A stretch of 64,000 bases of DNA from Acidipropionibacterium timonense (GCF_900605005.1 NZ_LR027558.1:1114610-1178609), one strand, 5' to 3'. Counted from the stretch's first letter, positions 9,230 through 18,370 are shown. Program-made: numbers and translations. The notes: a model not told the origin generated them from the sequence alone.

Positions 9230-9946
9230 ATGACCTCCTTGGCGATCCTCCAGACCACCCTCGCCCCGATGCTCCTGCCGTCATGGCTCGACCCGGCGAC
9301 GCTCATCCACGGGCTGGGGTCCTGGGCGCTGGTGGGAGTGTGCGCCATCCTCTTCGTCGAGTGCGCGATCTTCCCGGTGCTGCCCGGCGACTCTCTCCTC
9401 TTCACCGTGGGTCTGCTCGTCGCCGCGACCCCGGCGGTCGTCACCTTCGGCAGTCTCGGCGCCCCCTGGGTGTACCTCATCGCCTGCCTCATCATGACCG
9501 TCGCCGCGGTGCTGGGGAACCTCACCGGCTACTACGTCGGCCAGTTCATCGCGCCCTGGCTCTTCAAACCCCGTGCCGGCCTCATCGGGCGCGTCTTCTC
9601 GCAGGCCAACCTCGACAAGTCCCATGCCTTCTTCGAACGCTACGGGTCGAAGGCTCTCGTCCTGGGGCGATTCGTGCCCTTCGTCCGTACCTTCGTCACC
9701 ATGGTCGCCGGCGCCTCGCGGATGCCCATGCGACGCTTCCTCACGTGGACGGCGCTGGGCGGCGTCGCCTGGGTCTTCTCGGTCACCCTCATGGGCTACC
9801 TGCTCGGCAACGTCCCCTTCATCGGCAGCAACGTCGACCTCATCCTCGTGCTCATCGTCGCCGTGACGACCCTGCCGATCGTCATCGAGTACCTGCGTCA
9901 ACGTCGCCGGTCCCGCGCCGGCGTCCTCGTCGACGAGGCCGCCTGA
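9230..9946 (+). CDS. DedA-family membrane protein
   Basis: This 238-residue protein has the DedA/SNARE-associated core: an early VECAIFPVLPGDSLLFTVGLL segment and, in the second half, the diagnostic GRFVPFVRTFVTMVAGASRM stretch with conserved Arg and Gly residues. Four to five membrane segments are visible. DedA proteins are linked to membrane-lipid (undecaprenyl-phosphate or phospholipid) translocation and envelope stress. The ATG at 9230 starts the family-like N-terminus, because the frame further upstream runs through the cupin promoter. The histidine kinase gene begins within 60 bases after it. Confidence 0.9.
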   Translation: MTSLAILQTTLAPMLLPSWLDPATLIHGLGSWALVGVCAILFVECAIFPVLPGDSLLFTVGLLVAATPAVVTFGSLGAPWVYLIACLIMTVAAVLGNLTGYYVGQFIAPWLFKPRAGLIGRVFSQANLDKSHAFFERYGSKALVLGRFVPFVRTFVTMVAGASRMPMRRFLTWTALGGVAWVFSVTLMGYLLGNVPFIGSNVDLILVLIVAVTTLPIVIEYLRQRRRSRAGVLVDEAA

Positions 9947-10001
9947 ACCGTCGACGCACCCCTACCATGACCCTGTGCGGACCGACCCCGGGAACAGCCC
10001 C

Positions 10002-11438
10002 ATGACGCGAGCCGCGGTGGCGCTGCGCCACGGCGTCGAATCGGTCGTGGCCACGCGCGGCACAATCCGTACCCGCATCCTCGCCTTCACCGTCGTCGGG
10101 TCCCTCGCGGCCCTCGTCCTGGCCCTCGGCGCGTACGCCTTCACCCTCGACCGGATCCTCTACTCGGCGGCCATGTCGACCGCGCGCACCCAGGGCTCGC
10201 AGGTGGCGTCCTCCCTCGTCGCGCCGGGAGCGAACTCCGCGACGATCATCGCCCAGTCCCCCAGCCAGGGCGCCGTCCTCCAGCTCGTGACGTCGTCCGG
10301 CCAGGTCGTCGACGCCTCGACGACCCAGACCCGTTCCCGGGCCCTGAGCACCCTGCGGCCCGCGGCCGGCCAGACGCTCACCGAACAGGTGCCCCAGATC
10401 GCCCACGACAAGCACGACCCGTACGCCATCGCCGCCGTCGGGCTGGCGCACCGGGTCGACGGCGCCGACATCGTCCTCGTCGCGGTCCCCCTCCAGCTCG
10501 AGACGGCCCTGGTGGAGGGAGCGACGATCGCGCTGGCCGTCCTGGCCCTCATCCTCCTGGCCCTGCTCATCTGGTTCATCACCCGGGTCATCAACAGTTC
10601 GCTGCGCCCGGTCGAGCAGATCCGCTCCTCGGTGGCGTCCATCCGCACCTCCGGGAGCGACGCCCGGGTGCCGGTGCCGGCCGGGGAGGACGAGATCAGC
10701 GCCTTGGCGCGCACCATGAACGACATGCTCGAACGCCTCGACCGGGCCGACGCCGCCCAACGGCGCTTCGTGAGCAACGCCTCCCACGAACTGCGCAGCC
10801 CCCTGACGACCCTGCGCGCCATTGCCGAGACCTCCCCCGATGGCCTCGACGCCGACCAGAACCGCGTCGTCCTGTCCGAGGTGGTGCGGATGCAGCATCT
10901 CGTCGACGACCTGCTCACCCTGGCCAGGGCCGACGACCACGGCCTGCCTCTGACCCGGGCGGACGTCGACGTCGACGACCTCCTCGCCGCCCAGGTGCGC
11001 CGTCTGCGGTCCGCCACGACTCTCACGGTGACGAGCGACGTCGTCCCGGCCCGCGTCACCGGCGACGAGCTGCGGCTGGGACAGGTGCTCAACAACCTCA
11101 CCGACAACGCGGCCCGGCACGCCCGCACGGCCATCCGGCTGGGGTGCCGGATCGAGGGCGGACAGGTCGTCGTCGACGTCGACAACGACGGCGATCCGGT
11201 GCCTCCGGCCGATCGTGAGCTCATCTTCGACCGCTTCGTACGGCTCCAGCCCTCGCGGGACCGCGACTCCGGCGGCAGCGGCCTGGGCCTGGCGATCGCC
11301 CGCGCCGTCGTCGCGGCCCACGGCGGCACGGTGGACGCCGGCGAGACCCCCGACGGCTGGTGCCGGTTCACCGTGCGCCTCCCGGCTCAGGACCTTCCCA
11401 CGGAGGACGGGCCCGAGGACGAATCGGAGACGAGCTGA
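10002..11438 (+). CDS. Two-component sensor histidine kinase (HisKA/HAMP type)
   Basis: This is a membrane sensor kinase of about 478 residues. A first membrane segment near residues 25-47 and a second near 170-190 flank an extracytoplasmic domain of about 120 residues. HAMP follows, then a HisKA domain with SNASHELRSPLTTLRA (phosphorylated His at about residue 262). The ATPase domain carries N-box NNLTDNAARHA and G2-box GSGLGLAIARAVVAAHGG. An in-frame GTG at 9975 is an alternative start. It converges with the OmpR-type regulator at 11387-12103, and the last 52 bases of each coding region overlap on opposite strands. This regulator is the likely partner, despite the unusual orientation. Confidence 0.92.
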   Translation: MTRAAVALRHGVESVVATRGTIRTRILAFTVVGSLAALVLALGAYAFTLDRILYSAAMSTARTQGSQVASSLVAPGANSATIIAQSPSQGAVLQLVTSSGQVVDASTTQTRSRALSTLRPAAGQTLTEQVPQIAHDKHDPYAIAAVGLAHRVDGADIVLVAVPLQLETALVEGATIALAVLALILLALLIWFITRVINSSLRPVEQIRSSVASIRTSGSDARVPVPAGEDEISALARTMNDMLERLDRADAAQRRFVSNASHELRSPLTTLRAIAETSPDGLDADQNRVVLSEVVRMQHLVDDLLTLARADDHGLPLTRADVDVDDLLAAQVRRLRSATTLTVTSDVVPARVTGDELRLGQVLNNLTDNAARHARTAIRLGCRIEGGQVVVDVDNDGDPVPPADRELIFDRFVRLQPSRDRDSGGSGLGLAIARAVVAAHGGTVDAGETPDGWCRFTVRLPAQDLPTEDGPEDESETS

Positions 11439-12103
11439 TAGCCCGCCCCGCGCACCGTGAGCAGGGTGTGGACGCCGAAGGGGGCGTCGATCTTGCGGCG
11501 CAGGTAGCCCATGTACACCTCGACGATGTTGTCGCCGCCGCTGTACGCCGAGTCCCACACCGAGTCGAGGATGGTGGCCTTGGAGAGCACCTCGTCGGGG
11601 TGCCGCATGAGGAACTCGAGAAGGGTGAACTCCTTGGCGGTGAGGCTGATCGTCGCCGCATCGCCCCCGACGAGCCGCTCGACCGCATGTCGCACCGGGT
11701 CCAGACGCAGGCTGCCCACCTCGAGGACCACCGGGCGCTCCGGGGCGCCGCGGCGTTGCAGGGCACGCAGCCGAGCCACGAGCACCGGGAAGCTGAACGG
11801 TTTGGTGAGGTAGTCGTCGGCACCCAGGTCGAAGGCGTCGGTCTGGTCGTACTCGCCGTCCTTGGCGGTGAGCATGAGCACCGGGGTCCACACCTTGTGG
11901 GCGCGCATGTCCTTGAGGACGTCGTAGCCGTTGCGCCCCGGCAGCATGATGTCGAGGACGACGACGTCGTAGTCCTCGTGGAGGGCCATGTACTGCCCGA
12001 CGATGCCGTCGGGGGCGGTGTCGACGACGAATCCCTCGGCCTCGAGCCCACGGCGGACGGCGTCGGCCATGGGGGCCTCGTCCTCGACGACGAGTACGCG
12101 CAT
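11387..12103 (-). CDS. OmpR/PhoB-family response regulator
   Basis: This 238-residue regulator has an N-terminal receiver (acidic pocket at E7/D8, phosphorylated Asp51 in VVLDIMLPG, Lys101 in LTKPF) and a C-terminal winged-helix DNA-binding domain (about 130-225, ending in TVRGAGYQLV). It resembles MprA/TrcR-type actinobacterial regulators. The stop codon lies inside the 3' end of the convergent kinase gene. Target genes cannot be read from the sequence. Confidence 0.93.
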   Translation of the reverse strand: MRVLVVEDEAPMADAVRRGLEAEGFVVDTAPDGIVGQYMALHEDYDVVVLDIMLPGRNGYDVLKDMRAHKVWTPVLMLTAKDGEYDQTDAFDLGADDYLTKPFSFPVLVARLRALQRRGAPERPVVLEVGSLRLDPVRHAVERLVGGDAATISLTAKEFTLLEFLMRHPDEVLSKATILDSVWDSAYSGGDNIVEVYMGYLRRKIDAPFGVHTLLTVRGAGYQLVSDSSSGPSSVGRS

Positions 12104-12184
12104 GTGGTCCTCCTTCTCCCGGCTCCACCGTAGGGGGTGCCCGCGTTTCGCTCCAGCCCCGGGGCGTCACGTGGACAGGCGTCA

Positions 12185-13210
12185 CTACGACGCCGGCCAC
12201 CCTGCGATGATGTCGTCGACGGCCCGGGAGACGGCCTGCGGATCGGCCACCTGGGACAGATGCCCGGCCCCCTCGATGGTGATCGACCGGGGATGCCCGA
12301 GATTGGCCTCCGCCACCGCCCGCAGGCCGCCGTTGCGGTCGTCCTCGGATCCCCAGATGATGCCTCGCGGCACGGTGATCCGGCGCTCCTGGGCGTCGGT
12401 GAGAGCCAGCACCCCGGCCCCGGACTGGGCGATGAAGGCCCGCTCGGCGTCGCCCTGCCGCAGCGGTCTCATCCACTCGTCGACGAGCTGCGGGGTCACC
12501 GCGAGGCATCGGGTGCCGCACAGCTCACGGACGACCCGGGTGTCCGCCCAGGTCCAGCGGGTGGCGAGCCGATAGGTGCTCGTGAACCACGGCCCACGGG
12601 TCAACCACGGCCGTGATCGGCTGGCCGAGTCCTCCCCCGGGGCCGCCTGCCCGCCCGATCCGGACCCCGGACCGATGTACGGCAGCCCGTCCCCGTCGAG
12701 CAGGATGATCCCCCGCACGTCCGACGGGTGCCACAGCCCCACTCCCCCGACGACCGCTGCCCCCATGGAGTGCCCGACGAGAGTCGGGCGTTCCAGGTGC
12801 AGGGCGTGGAGGAACCCGTCGAGCAAGGCGACCTGGTCGGCGAGGGCGTACCGGCCCGTGTAGTCGGTGTACCCGAAGCCGGCCAGGTCGACGGCGTACA
12901 CCCGATGGTGCTCGGCCAGAGCCCGGGCGGTGGGCGTCCACGAGTCGGCGGACTCGGCGAAACCGTGGACGAGGACGACGGCGCTGCCGTTCTCGCCCCA
13001 GACGCGGTAGTGGACGGACACCCCGTCCACGGTGACGTCCTGCCCGTGGAGGGGCGCGAAACGGTCGGCCGGGCGGGTGACGGCGTTGAACACGAGGCTC
13101 GCGACCGTCCCCAGGACGAGGAGCCCGACGATGACCAGGAGGGCACGACGCCACCGCCGGCGGCGTCGGAGCCGCTTGTCAGTCGAGGGTCGGGTAGTCG
13201 ATGTAGCCAT
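12185..13210 (-). CDS. Membrane-anchored alpha/beta hydrolase
   Basis: This hydrolase of about 341 residues has a basic N-terminus and one membrane segment (RRALLVIVGLLVLGTVASLV, about residues 21-40), so the catalytic domain probably sits outside the cell. Catalytic features are the oxyanion stretch VLVHGFAESADSW, nucleophile elbow GHSMGAA, an acidic residue in IWGSEDD and the C-terminal His in GAGHLSQ. The chosen start (MATSTTRPS) overlaps the end of the upstream oxidoreductase gene by 32 bases, implying co-transcription. A longer frame exists but is a shadow of that gene. The substrate is unknown. Confidence 0.85.
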   Translation of the reverse strand: MATSTTRPSTDKRLRRRRRWRRALLVIVGLLVLGTVASLVFNAVTRPADRFAPLHGQDVTVDGVSVHYRVWGENGSAVVLVHGFAESADSWTPTARALAEHHRVYAVDLAGFGYTDYTGRYALADQVALLDGFLHALHLERPTLVGHSMGAAVVGGVGLWHPSDVRGIILLDGDGLPYIGPGSGSGGQAAPGEDSASRSRPWLTRGPWFTSTYRLATRWTWADTRVVRELCGTRCLAVTPQLVDEWMRPLRQGDAERAFIAQSGAGVLALTDAQERRITVPRGIIWGSEDDRNGGLRAVAEANLGHPRSITIEGAGHLSQVADPQAVSRAVDDIIAGWPAS

Positions 13211-14258
13211 GGGGGCCACCGTCGTAGAAGGTGAGGGGGTCCGGGGCGTTCTCGGGGAGGTCGTCACGCCACCGTCGGACGAGGTCGGGGTTGGCGATGG
13301 CCGCCCGTCCGACCCCGACGGCCTCGGCCAGGTCCTCCTCGACGATCCACCGCGCCTCCTGTCGGGTCGTCGGCCTCGCGAATCCGGTGTTGGCGATGAT
13401 CGGCGCCTTGCTGAGCCGTCGGATGCCCTGGACGAGCGCACCGGCGGGGTCGGCGTGGAGGATGTCGATGAACGCCAGCCCCAGTGGTGCGACGGCCTCG
13501 GCGAAGGTCGCGTAGGTCTCGAAGGTGGCCTCGGCGGCGGTCTCGTCCATTCCTTGGACGACATGCTCGGGCGACAGCCGGATACCGGTGCGGTCAGGGC
13601 CGATGGCCTCGGCGACGGCCCTCGTCACGTCGATGGCGAACCGGGCTCGTCGGGCCGGCGTCCCACCCCAGGCGTCGGTGCGGTGGTTCGACGCCGGTGA
13701 GAAGAACTGGTGGATGAGGTAGCCGTTGGCTCCGTGGAGTTCGACGGCGTCCATCCCGGCCTCGACGGCCCGCTCGGCGGCGGCGACGTACTGGGCGACG
13801 ACCTGCGGGATCTCCTCGCCGGACAGGGCGTGGGCCACCGGGGCCGGCACCTTGCCCGAGATCACCCGGACCAGTCCCGGAGTCGCCGTGGCGCTGGCCG
13901 AGATGATCCGGCCCGTACCGGTGACCTCCGGGTGCGACACCCGGCCGCCGTGCATGACCTGCATGGCGATCCGGCCGCCGGCGGCGTGGACGGCGTCGGC
14001 CACCCGACGCCACCCGGTGACCTGCTCGGGGGTCTCGATGCCGGGCTGACCGAACCAAGTGCGGCCCTCCTGCACCGGCCAGGTACCCTCGGTGACGATG
14101 AGTCCCATCGACGCCCGCTGCCGGTAGTGCTCGACGACGACCTCGTCGGGCACGCCGTCGACCCCGGACCTCAGCCGGGTGAGCGGGGCCATGACGAGCC
14201 GGTTGGGCAACTCGAGGCGGCCCATGCGGACACGGGTGAAGAGCGTGGAGTGAGTCAT
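13179..14258 (-). CDS. Old Yellow Enzyme family NADH:flavin oxidoreductase
   Basis: This 359-residue protein is an FMN-dependent ene-reductase of the OYE family. It begins with LFTRVRMGRLELPNRLVMAPLTRLR, the family start, and carries the substrate-binding H...N pair in VELHGANGYLIHQFFSPASNHR. The FMN phosphate site lies near ANTGFARPTTRQEA and VGVGRAAIANPDL. It resembles the NemA/xenobiotic reductase group that reduces activated alkenes and nitro compounds. MTHSTLF is chosen as start because it aligns with family members. It is the first gene of a two-gene unit with the alpha/beta hydrolase. Confidence 0.92.
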   Translation of the reverse strand: MTHSTLFTRVRMGRLELPNRLVMAPLTRLRSGVDGVPDEVVVEHYRQRASMGLIVTEGTWPVQEGRTWFGQPGIETPEQVTGWRRVADAVHAAGGRIAMQVMHGGRVSHPEVTGTGRIISASATATPGLVRVISGKVPAPVAHALSGEEIPQVVAQYVAAAERAVEAGMDAVELHGANGYLIHQFFSPASNHRTDAWGGTPARRARFAIDVTRAVAEAIGPDRTGIRLSPEHVVQGMDETAAEATFETYATFAEAVAPLGLAFIDILHADPAGALVQGIRRLSKAPIIANTGFARPTTRQEARWIVEEDLAEAVGVGRAAIANPDLVRRWRDDLPENAPDPLTFYDGGPHGYIDYPTLD

Positions 14259-14380
14259 CGGGATCGAACCTACTCGCGCTCCGCCATGGCTCGTCGAGGG
14301 CCCTCCCCCCTCATCAGCCGACATCGTCAGCCGACATCGTCACCCGGAAACCGCTCCCGGCCCGGACGATGCCGCCTCGT

Positions 14381-14596
14381 TCAGCTCACGGACTTCTTGA
14401 CCCAGGCGATGAAGTTCGTCGTCGCGTCGCCGGTCGTCTCGGCCTGGGTGTGGCCCAACCCCCACACGGTGGCGAAGTCGACGTCGAGGCCGAGGTTCGC
14501 CAGGGCCAGCGCGAGGTTCACCTCGGTGGTGCTGGCGGTGTCGCCCTGCATGATGCCGGTGCGGACCCGCCAGTTCCTCGCGACGGTCGAGGTGCC
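14381..14596 (-). pseudogene. 3' fragment of an interrupted tannase/feruloyl-esterase-like gene
   Basis: Read on the minus strand, this stretch encodes about 71 residues running from GTSTVARNWRVRTGI through VNLALALANLGLDVDFATVW and GLGHTQAE to a TGA at 14381-14383, with no start of its own. It is the missing C-terminus of the esterase at 18520-20208. The reading frame is the same, and the two pieces join at a Gly-Tyr pair encoded by the 6-bp target duplication. The probable catalytic His (in GLGHTQ) lies here, cut off from the nucleophile Ser in the other piece. Confidence 0.88.
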
Positions 14597-14602
14597 GTAG
14601 CC
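14597..14602. repeat. Target-site duplication, copy 1 (GTAGCC)
   Basis: GTAGCC directly borders the right end of the IS21-family element. The identical hexamer borders the other end at 18520-18525. Confidence 0.9.
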
Positions 14603-14608
14603 TGGCTA

Positions 14609-14652
14609 TGTCAACTCCATCCGGCCCCGGGATGACGGCCTGATTTGGCCCC
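14609..14652. repeat. Transposase-binding repeats at the right IS end
   Basis: Two related 20-mers, TGTCAACTCCATCCGGCCCC (14609-14628) and TGACGGCCTGATTTGGCCCC (14633-14652), are spaced 24 bases apart. They match the repeats at the other end in sequence and spacing. Confidence 0.85.
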
Positions 14653-14713
14653 ATCTGACGCGATGTCAGCGGCAGGTGGTGCGGCTGCGCAGAGAGTCGA
14701 GGATCATGACCCC

Positions 14714-15109
14714 ATGACGACCCAGCCCCCTATCACCCCCGACGAGTACGTGGCGCTGCGCGCCGCCGTCGGGTGGGCATCGGCCGATGAGAGCACCATC
14801 ACCCAAGCACTTCACAACACCCTGGCCTGGGCTATCGAGCGCGACGAGAACGGCCAGCTCATCGGCCTGGCGCGGGTCGTGGGCGACGGCCTCTACGCGC
14901 TGGTGGTCGACGTGATGGTGCATCCGAGAGCCCAAGGCACTGGTCTGGGCCGACGGCTGATGCAGCAACTGGCCACCAACCCGTCTATCGCGCAGGCTCG
15001 TCACACCACCCTGTTCGCCTCACCACATGTCGCCGGGTTCTACGAGGAATTGGGCAACTGGGAAGCGCAATCGGGGACCTACTTCCGCATGGCCACCACA
15101 GCTATGTAA
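14714..15109 (+). CDS. GNAT-family acetyltransferase (IS passenger)
   Basis: This 131-residue protein has a minimal GNAT fold. The acetyl-CoA-binding motif A is VDVMVHPRAQGTGLGRRLMQQL (R/Q-x-x-G-x-G/A form), preceded by the beta strand GLARVVGDGLYALVV. The C-terminal FYEELGNWEAQSGTYFRM strand pair is typical of small GNATs. MTTQPP is chosen over upstream in-frame codons because GAGG lies about 11 bases before it and the family starts here. It lies inside the IS21-family element between istB and the right end. The substrate is unknown. Confidence 0.85.
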   Translation: MTTQPPITPDEYVALRAAVGWASADESTITQALHNTLAWAIERDENGQLIGLARVVGDGLYALVVDVMVHPRAQGTGLGRRLMQQLATNPSIAQARHTTLFASPHVAGFYEELGNWEAQSGTYFRMATTAM

Positions 15110-15145
15110 CGTCGAGCTGCACGCGGCAAATGATCGAGCGCCCCC

Positions 15146-15649
15146 TCACCCTCTTGGCAGCCTGATCTCGAAGACGATGTTCATGGGGGAGAAGCCATGG
15201 CGAGCGAAGAACGTGTGGGCCTCGGTGTTGAAGGCCCACGAGTCAAGACGGATGGCAGAGCACTGCGTGTCTGCCGCCCTCGTCGTCACCGAGTTCATGA
15301 GTGCGCTTCCGATGCCTCGACTCCGGGATTCCCTGGCGACGCCGATGTGGTGGATGTAGAGGACGTCTTCCGCTTTGCGGAAGGGGTTGGCGGCCCGGTG
15401 GACGTCTTGGACAAGGACATAGCCGCGCACCTGGTCGTCTACGACGGCGACGGTGATGGTGAAGCCCTCGCGGTCGAAGCAGCTGGTCAGGTAGGCGGAC
15501 AGATCCTGTGCCTCTGTGTCGGCAAAGAGGTCCGGTCGTCCCGCGACGTGCAGGTCTTGCACCTCACGGCACAGGGCCGTGAGCGTCGGGAGGTCGTCCC
15601 GGGTAGCGCGTCTCAGGCTGATGTTCGGGGTGGTGGGTTGGCTGTCCAT
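15146..15649 (-). CDS. GNAT-family acetyltransferase (IS passenger)
   Basis: This 167-residue GNAT protein has motif A at IHHIGVARESRSRGIGSALM (about residues 98-117), with the R-x-x-G-I-G/A CoA loop. The C-terminal segment AFNTEAHTFFARHGFSPMNIVFE is typical of the fold. AAGGAG sits just before the ATG. It converges with the other passenger acetyltransferase, 36 bases away, and is read in the same direction as istA/istB. The G+C is a little below the chromosomal genes around the element, consistent with capture from elsewhere. The substrate is not evident. Confidence 0.87.
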   Translation of the reverse strand: MDSQPTTPNISLRRATRDDLPTLTALCREVQDLHVAGRPDLFADTEAQDLSAYLTSCFDREGFTITVAVVDDQVRGYVLVQDVHRAANPFRKAEDVLYIHHIGVARESRSRGIGSALMNSVTTRAADTQCSAIRLDSWAFNTEAHTFFARHGFSPMNIVFEIRLPRG

Positions 15650-15875
15650 GAGGCTCCTTCGGTGTTGGTAGCCGAGGAAGCCCAGTGACCCCGGCCTAGG
15701 AATGGAAAAGGTGACGATCCGTGTGGATCATCACCAAGGCTCTGGGGCGTGTCAGTGGCAGCTGTGTGCCCGGCTCATCCCAGAGCCGAACACCAATACA
15801 GCCGCTTGAAGGTCATGGCCAGAGGCTAGCAGCCACCGGGTGCTGGAAGGCGCGCCTCTCGGCAGTTTAGGAATG
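15650..15875. other. Non-coding spacer between passenger genes and istB
   Basis: No gene is seen here. Two inverted repeats are present: GGTGACGATCC (15710-15720) with GGATCATCACC (15725-15735), one mismatch, and GGCTCTGGG (15738-15746) with CCCAGAGCC (15779-15787). They may end istAB or passenger transcripts, or mark the junction where the passenger DNA was acquired. Confidence 0.5.
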
Positions 15876-16700
15876 TCACGCGCCTGTGACGGTGGTCTGG
15901 TGTCGGGCTCGGGTGTGGGCGAGGCGGTAGGAGTTGGTGCCGGTTTCGATGATGGTGGCGTTGTAGGTGAGGCGGTCGACGATCGCGGCGCACAGGCGGG
16001 GGTCGGTGAAGGTGTCGGTCCAGGCGGAGAAGGACTGGTTGGACGCGATCGCGATGGCGTTCTTCTCCTCGCGTTCGGTGAGGACTTGGAACAGCAGTTC
16101 GGCGCCGCGCCGGTCGAGTTCCATGTAGCCGAGTTCGTCGATGACCAGGAGGTCGACGCGGCCGTAGCGGTTGATGGTCTTGGTGAGTTGTTTCTCGTCG
16201 GCGGCTTCGACGAGCTCGTTCACCAGGCGGGTGGCGAGGGTGTAGCGGACGCGGTAGCCCTGTTCGGCGGCGGCGGTACCCAGGGCGATGAGCAGGTGGG
16301 ATTTGCCGGTGCCGGAGTCCCCGATGAGGCACAGGGGGTCGCCGCGGCGGACCCAGTCGCCGGTGGCGAGCTCGTTGATGGTGGCGGGGTTGATGTTGGG
16401 GTTCGCGGTGAAGTCGAAGTCGGCGAGCCATTTCTCGCGGGGGAATCCGGCGCTCTTGATGCGGCGCAGGGTGGAGCGCCGGTCGCGGTCGTCGACCTCG
16501 GCCAGGAGGAGTTCGGCGAGGAAGCCCTGGTAGGTGAGTTGTTCCTTGGTGGCGGCCGCGACGGCGTCATCGACGACGGCGCGGATCGTGGGCAGCCGGA
16601 GCCGGCGGCAGGCCTGGTCGATCGCGGCCTGAGCGGCTTGTTCGGTGAGGCCCTGACGTCGGCGAAGGCTCGCGGGACGGCTGGTGCTGGTGGTGGTCAT
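15876..16700 (-). CDS. istB: IS21-family transposition helper ATPase IstB
   Basis: This 274-residue AAA+ ATPase is the target-selection and helper protein of IS21 transposition and is related to DnaC. Walker A GDSGTGKS is at residues 127-134 and Walker B LVIDELGY begins at 185. The N-terminal ~90 residues form the IstB-specific helical domain. Its ATG overlaps the istA stop by four bases, as usual for the pair. Full length, no frameshift seen. Confidence 0.96.
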   Translation of the reverse strand: MTTTSTSRPASLRRRQGLTEQAAQAAIDQACRRLRLPTIRAVVDDAVAAATKEQLTYQGFLAELLLAEVDDRDRRSTLRRIKSAGFPREKWLADFDFTANPNINPATINELATGDWVRRGDPLCLIGDSGTGKSHLLIALGTAAAEQGYRVRYTLATRLVNELVEAADEKQLTKTINRYGRVDLLVIDELGYMELDRRGAELLFQVLTEREEKNAIAIASNQSFSAWTDTFTDPRLCAAIVDRLTYNATIIETGTNSYRLAHTRARHQTTVTGA

Positions 16701-18370
16701 GGGGTTCCTGTCGGGGTGTTGTGGTGTGCCTCGGAGGGGGCCGGGGCGGGATCGGTGGTCGGTTGGCGTCGGCGCAGAAGTTCGTCGTAGGCGGTGACGG
16801 TGGGCAGGGGCCGGGTGTCCTCGGGTAGGTGCGCGATGACCTGGTGTGGGTCAGTGGGGCGTCGTGGTGGCAGGTTCACGACTGTCCCGCCCCTGGTCGG
16901 GGTGGTTGGGGTGGGTGTGTGGCCGGTGGCGTGGCGTCGGGCTTCGACGGCGACGACGTCGGGGCTGATCGCGCCGACCGACAGGGCCGAGGTGATGCCG
17001 GCGATCACCGCGTCGGCTGGGAGGGATCGGTGGAGCAGGAGCACGTCGATCAACGCTTGGGTGCCGGCGACATCGCCGCTGGTCTTGCGGGCCGCGGCCC
17101 AGAACGCGTCGTGTGCGGGGGTGAACGCTCCGGCGGCGCGGGCCTGCGCGAGGGCTGTGGAGCCGGGGAACGCGCCGGGCTTGTGCCGCAGGACCTCGAG
17201 GTAGTGGTCCAGCTCGACCCGGGTCACGCCGCGGGTGCCGAGGCGAGGGTGGGTGGCGACGACGGTGCGGCTCTCGAACACGACCACGCACGAGGCCCGC
17301 AGGCTGACGCGGACGCGTTGCCCGATGAGGTGGGCAGGGACGGAGTACTTGACCATGCGCACGGTGATCAGGGCGGAGCGGTCGACGCGGGGGTGGAGGA
17401 TCAGGCCGGGGTCGAAGTCGTCGGCCGGCAACGGTGCCAGGTGGGGCAGCTCGGCGTGGTGGTCCTGCCCGATCGTGTTGGCGTGCCCGGCGATGCGGCG
17501 GGTGTTGTCGTCGTGCTCCCAGGCGCGGATCCTGTCGTTGAGTTCGTCCAGGGTGGCGACTTCGGGCATGGGGGTGAGGTGGTTGCGGCGGAACCATCCG
17601 ACCTCGCCCTCGACGCCGCCCTTCTCGTGAGCACCGTCGATGCCGGGCTGGCAGTAGAACGCGTCGAAGCCGTAGTGGGAACGGAACAGCACCCAGCGTT
17701 CGTTCTCCTCGCGTAGCCGGTTCCCGCCGTGGATGACCTGGACGACGGCGGAGGTGAGGTTGTCGTAGCGGATGTGGCGGGTGGGGATGCCGCCCAGGGC
17801 GTGGAAGGCCTCGATGTGTCCTTCGAGGAAGGCTTCCTGCCCACCGGTCGGGTAGACGCGGTGGATGGCCTTGCCCGAGTGGGACAGGCGGTAGACGAAC
17901 ATGTGGCACTTGGTCTTGACGCCGTCCAGGATGACGTAGACCTCGCCGAAGTCGACCTCGGCCTCCGCGCCGGGGGCGTGGTCCTGCGGCACCATCGCCT
18001 CCACCCGGCGCCCGGCCTCCAGGTCGATCTGCGCGCGCCGGATCCGCACGTAGTCCCGCACCGTGGAGTAGGACAGGTCCGTGGCGCCGTGCTCGTCGCG
18101 TAGCCGGGCCAGGATCCTCGTGGCGGTGTGACGCTGCTTGCGCGGCGCGGCCAGGTCATAAGTGAGCATCTCGTCGATCGCCGGCTTATACGGGTCCAGA
18201 CGCGGGGCCGTGCGGACCGGTTTCTTGCGGGGTGGGGGCTCGGCAGCGGCGAGTGCCTGGCGGACGGTGCGGCGGTGGACTGCGTGTTTGCGGGCGAGCT
18301 CGCGGATGGACAGGCCATCGACTCGCGCGTCGTGGCGGATGTCGGCATACAGCTGCACTCGTGACCCCAT
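16697..18370 (-). CDS. istA: IS21-family transposase IstA
   Basis: This 557-residue transposase has an N-terminal helix-turn-helix (SIRELARKHAVHRRTVRQAL, about residues 21-40). A DDE integrase core follows, with acidic residues at about D140 (EVDFGEV), D203 (RYDNL) and E254 (GGVEGEVGW). A C-terminal domain binds the element ends. The ATG lies shortly inside the IS left end. The sequence is uninterrupted, so the element may still be mobile. Confidence 0.96.
   Translation of the reverse strand: MGSRVQLYADIRHDARVDGLSIRELARKHAVHRRTVRQALAAAEPPPRKKPVRTAPRLDPYKPAIDEMLTYDLAAPRKQRHTATRILARLRDEHGATDLSYSTVRDYVRIRRAQIDLEAGRRVEAMVPQDHAPGAEAEVDFGEVYVILDGVKTKCHMFVYRLSHSGKAIHRVYPTGGQEAFLEGHIEAFHALGGIPTRHIRYDNLTSAVVQVIHGGNRLREENERWVLFRSHYGFDAFYCQPGIDGAHEKGGVEGEVGWFRRNHLTPMPEVATLDELNDRIRAWEHDDNTRRIAGHANTIGQDHHAELPHLAPLPADDFDPGLILHPRVDRSALITVRMVKYSVPAHLIGQRVRVSLRASCVVVFESRTVVATHPRLGTRGVTRVELDHYLEVLRHKPGAFPGSTALAQARAAGAFTPAHDAFWAAARKTSGDVAGTQALIDVLLLHRSLPADAVIAGITSALSVGAISPDVVAVEARRHATGHTPTPTTPTRGGTVVNLPPRRPTDPHQVIAHLPEDTRPLPTVTAYDELLRRRQPTTDPAPAPSEAHHNTPTGTP

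Noticed and set aside
14314..14341. Tandem 13-mer CAGCCGACATCGT before the esterase 3' fragment
   Set aside because: Two copies only, and no sign of function or mobility.
15650..15875. A second, nested IS end separating the passenger acetyltransferases from the IS21 element
   Set aside because: No copy of the 20-bp end repeats or of a TG...CA end was found here, while clear ends with a target duplication lie outside both passengers.
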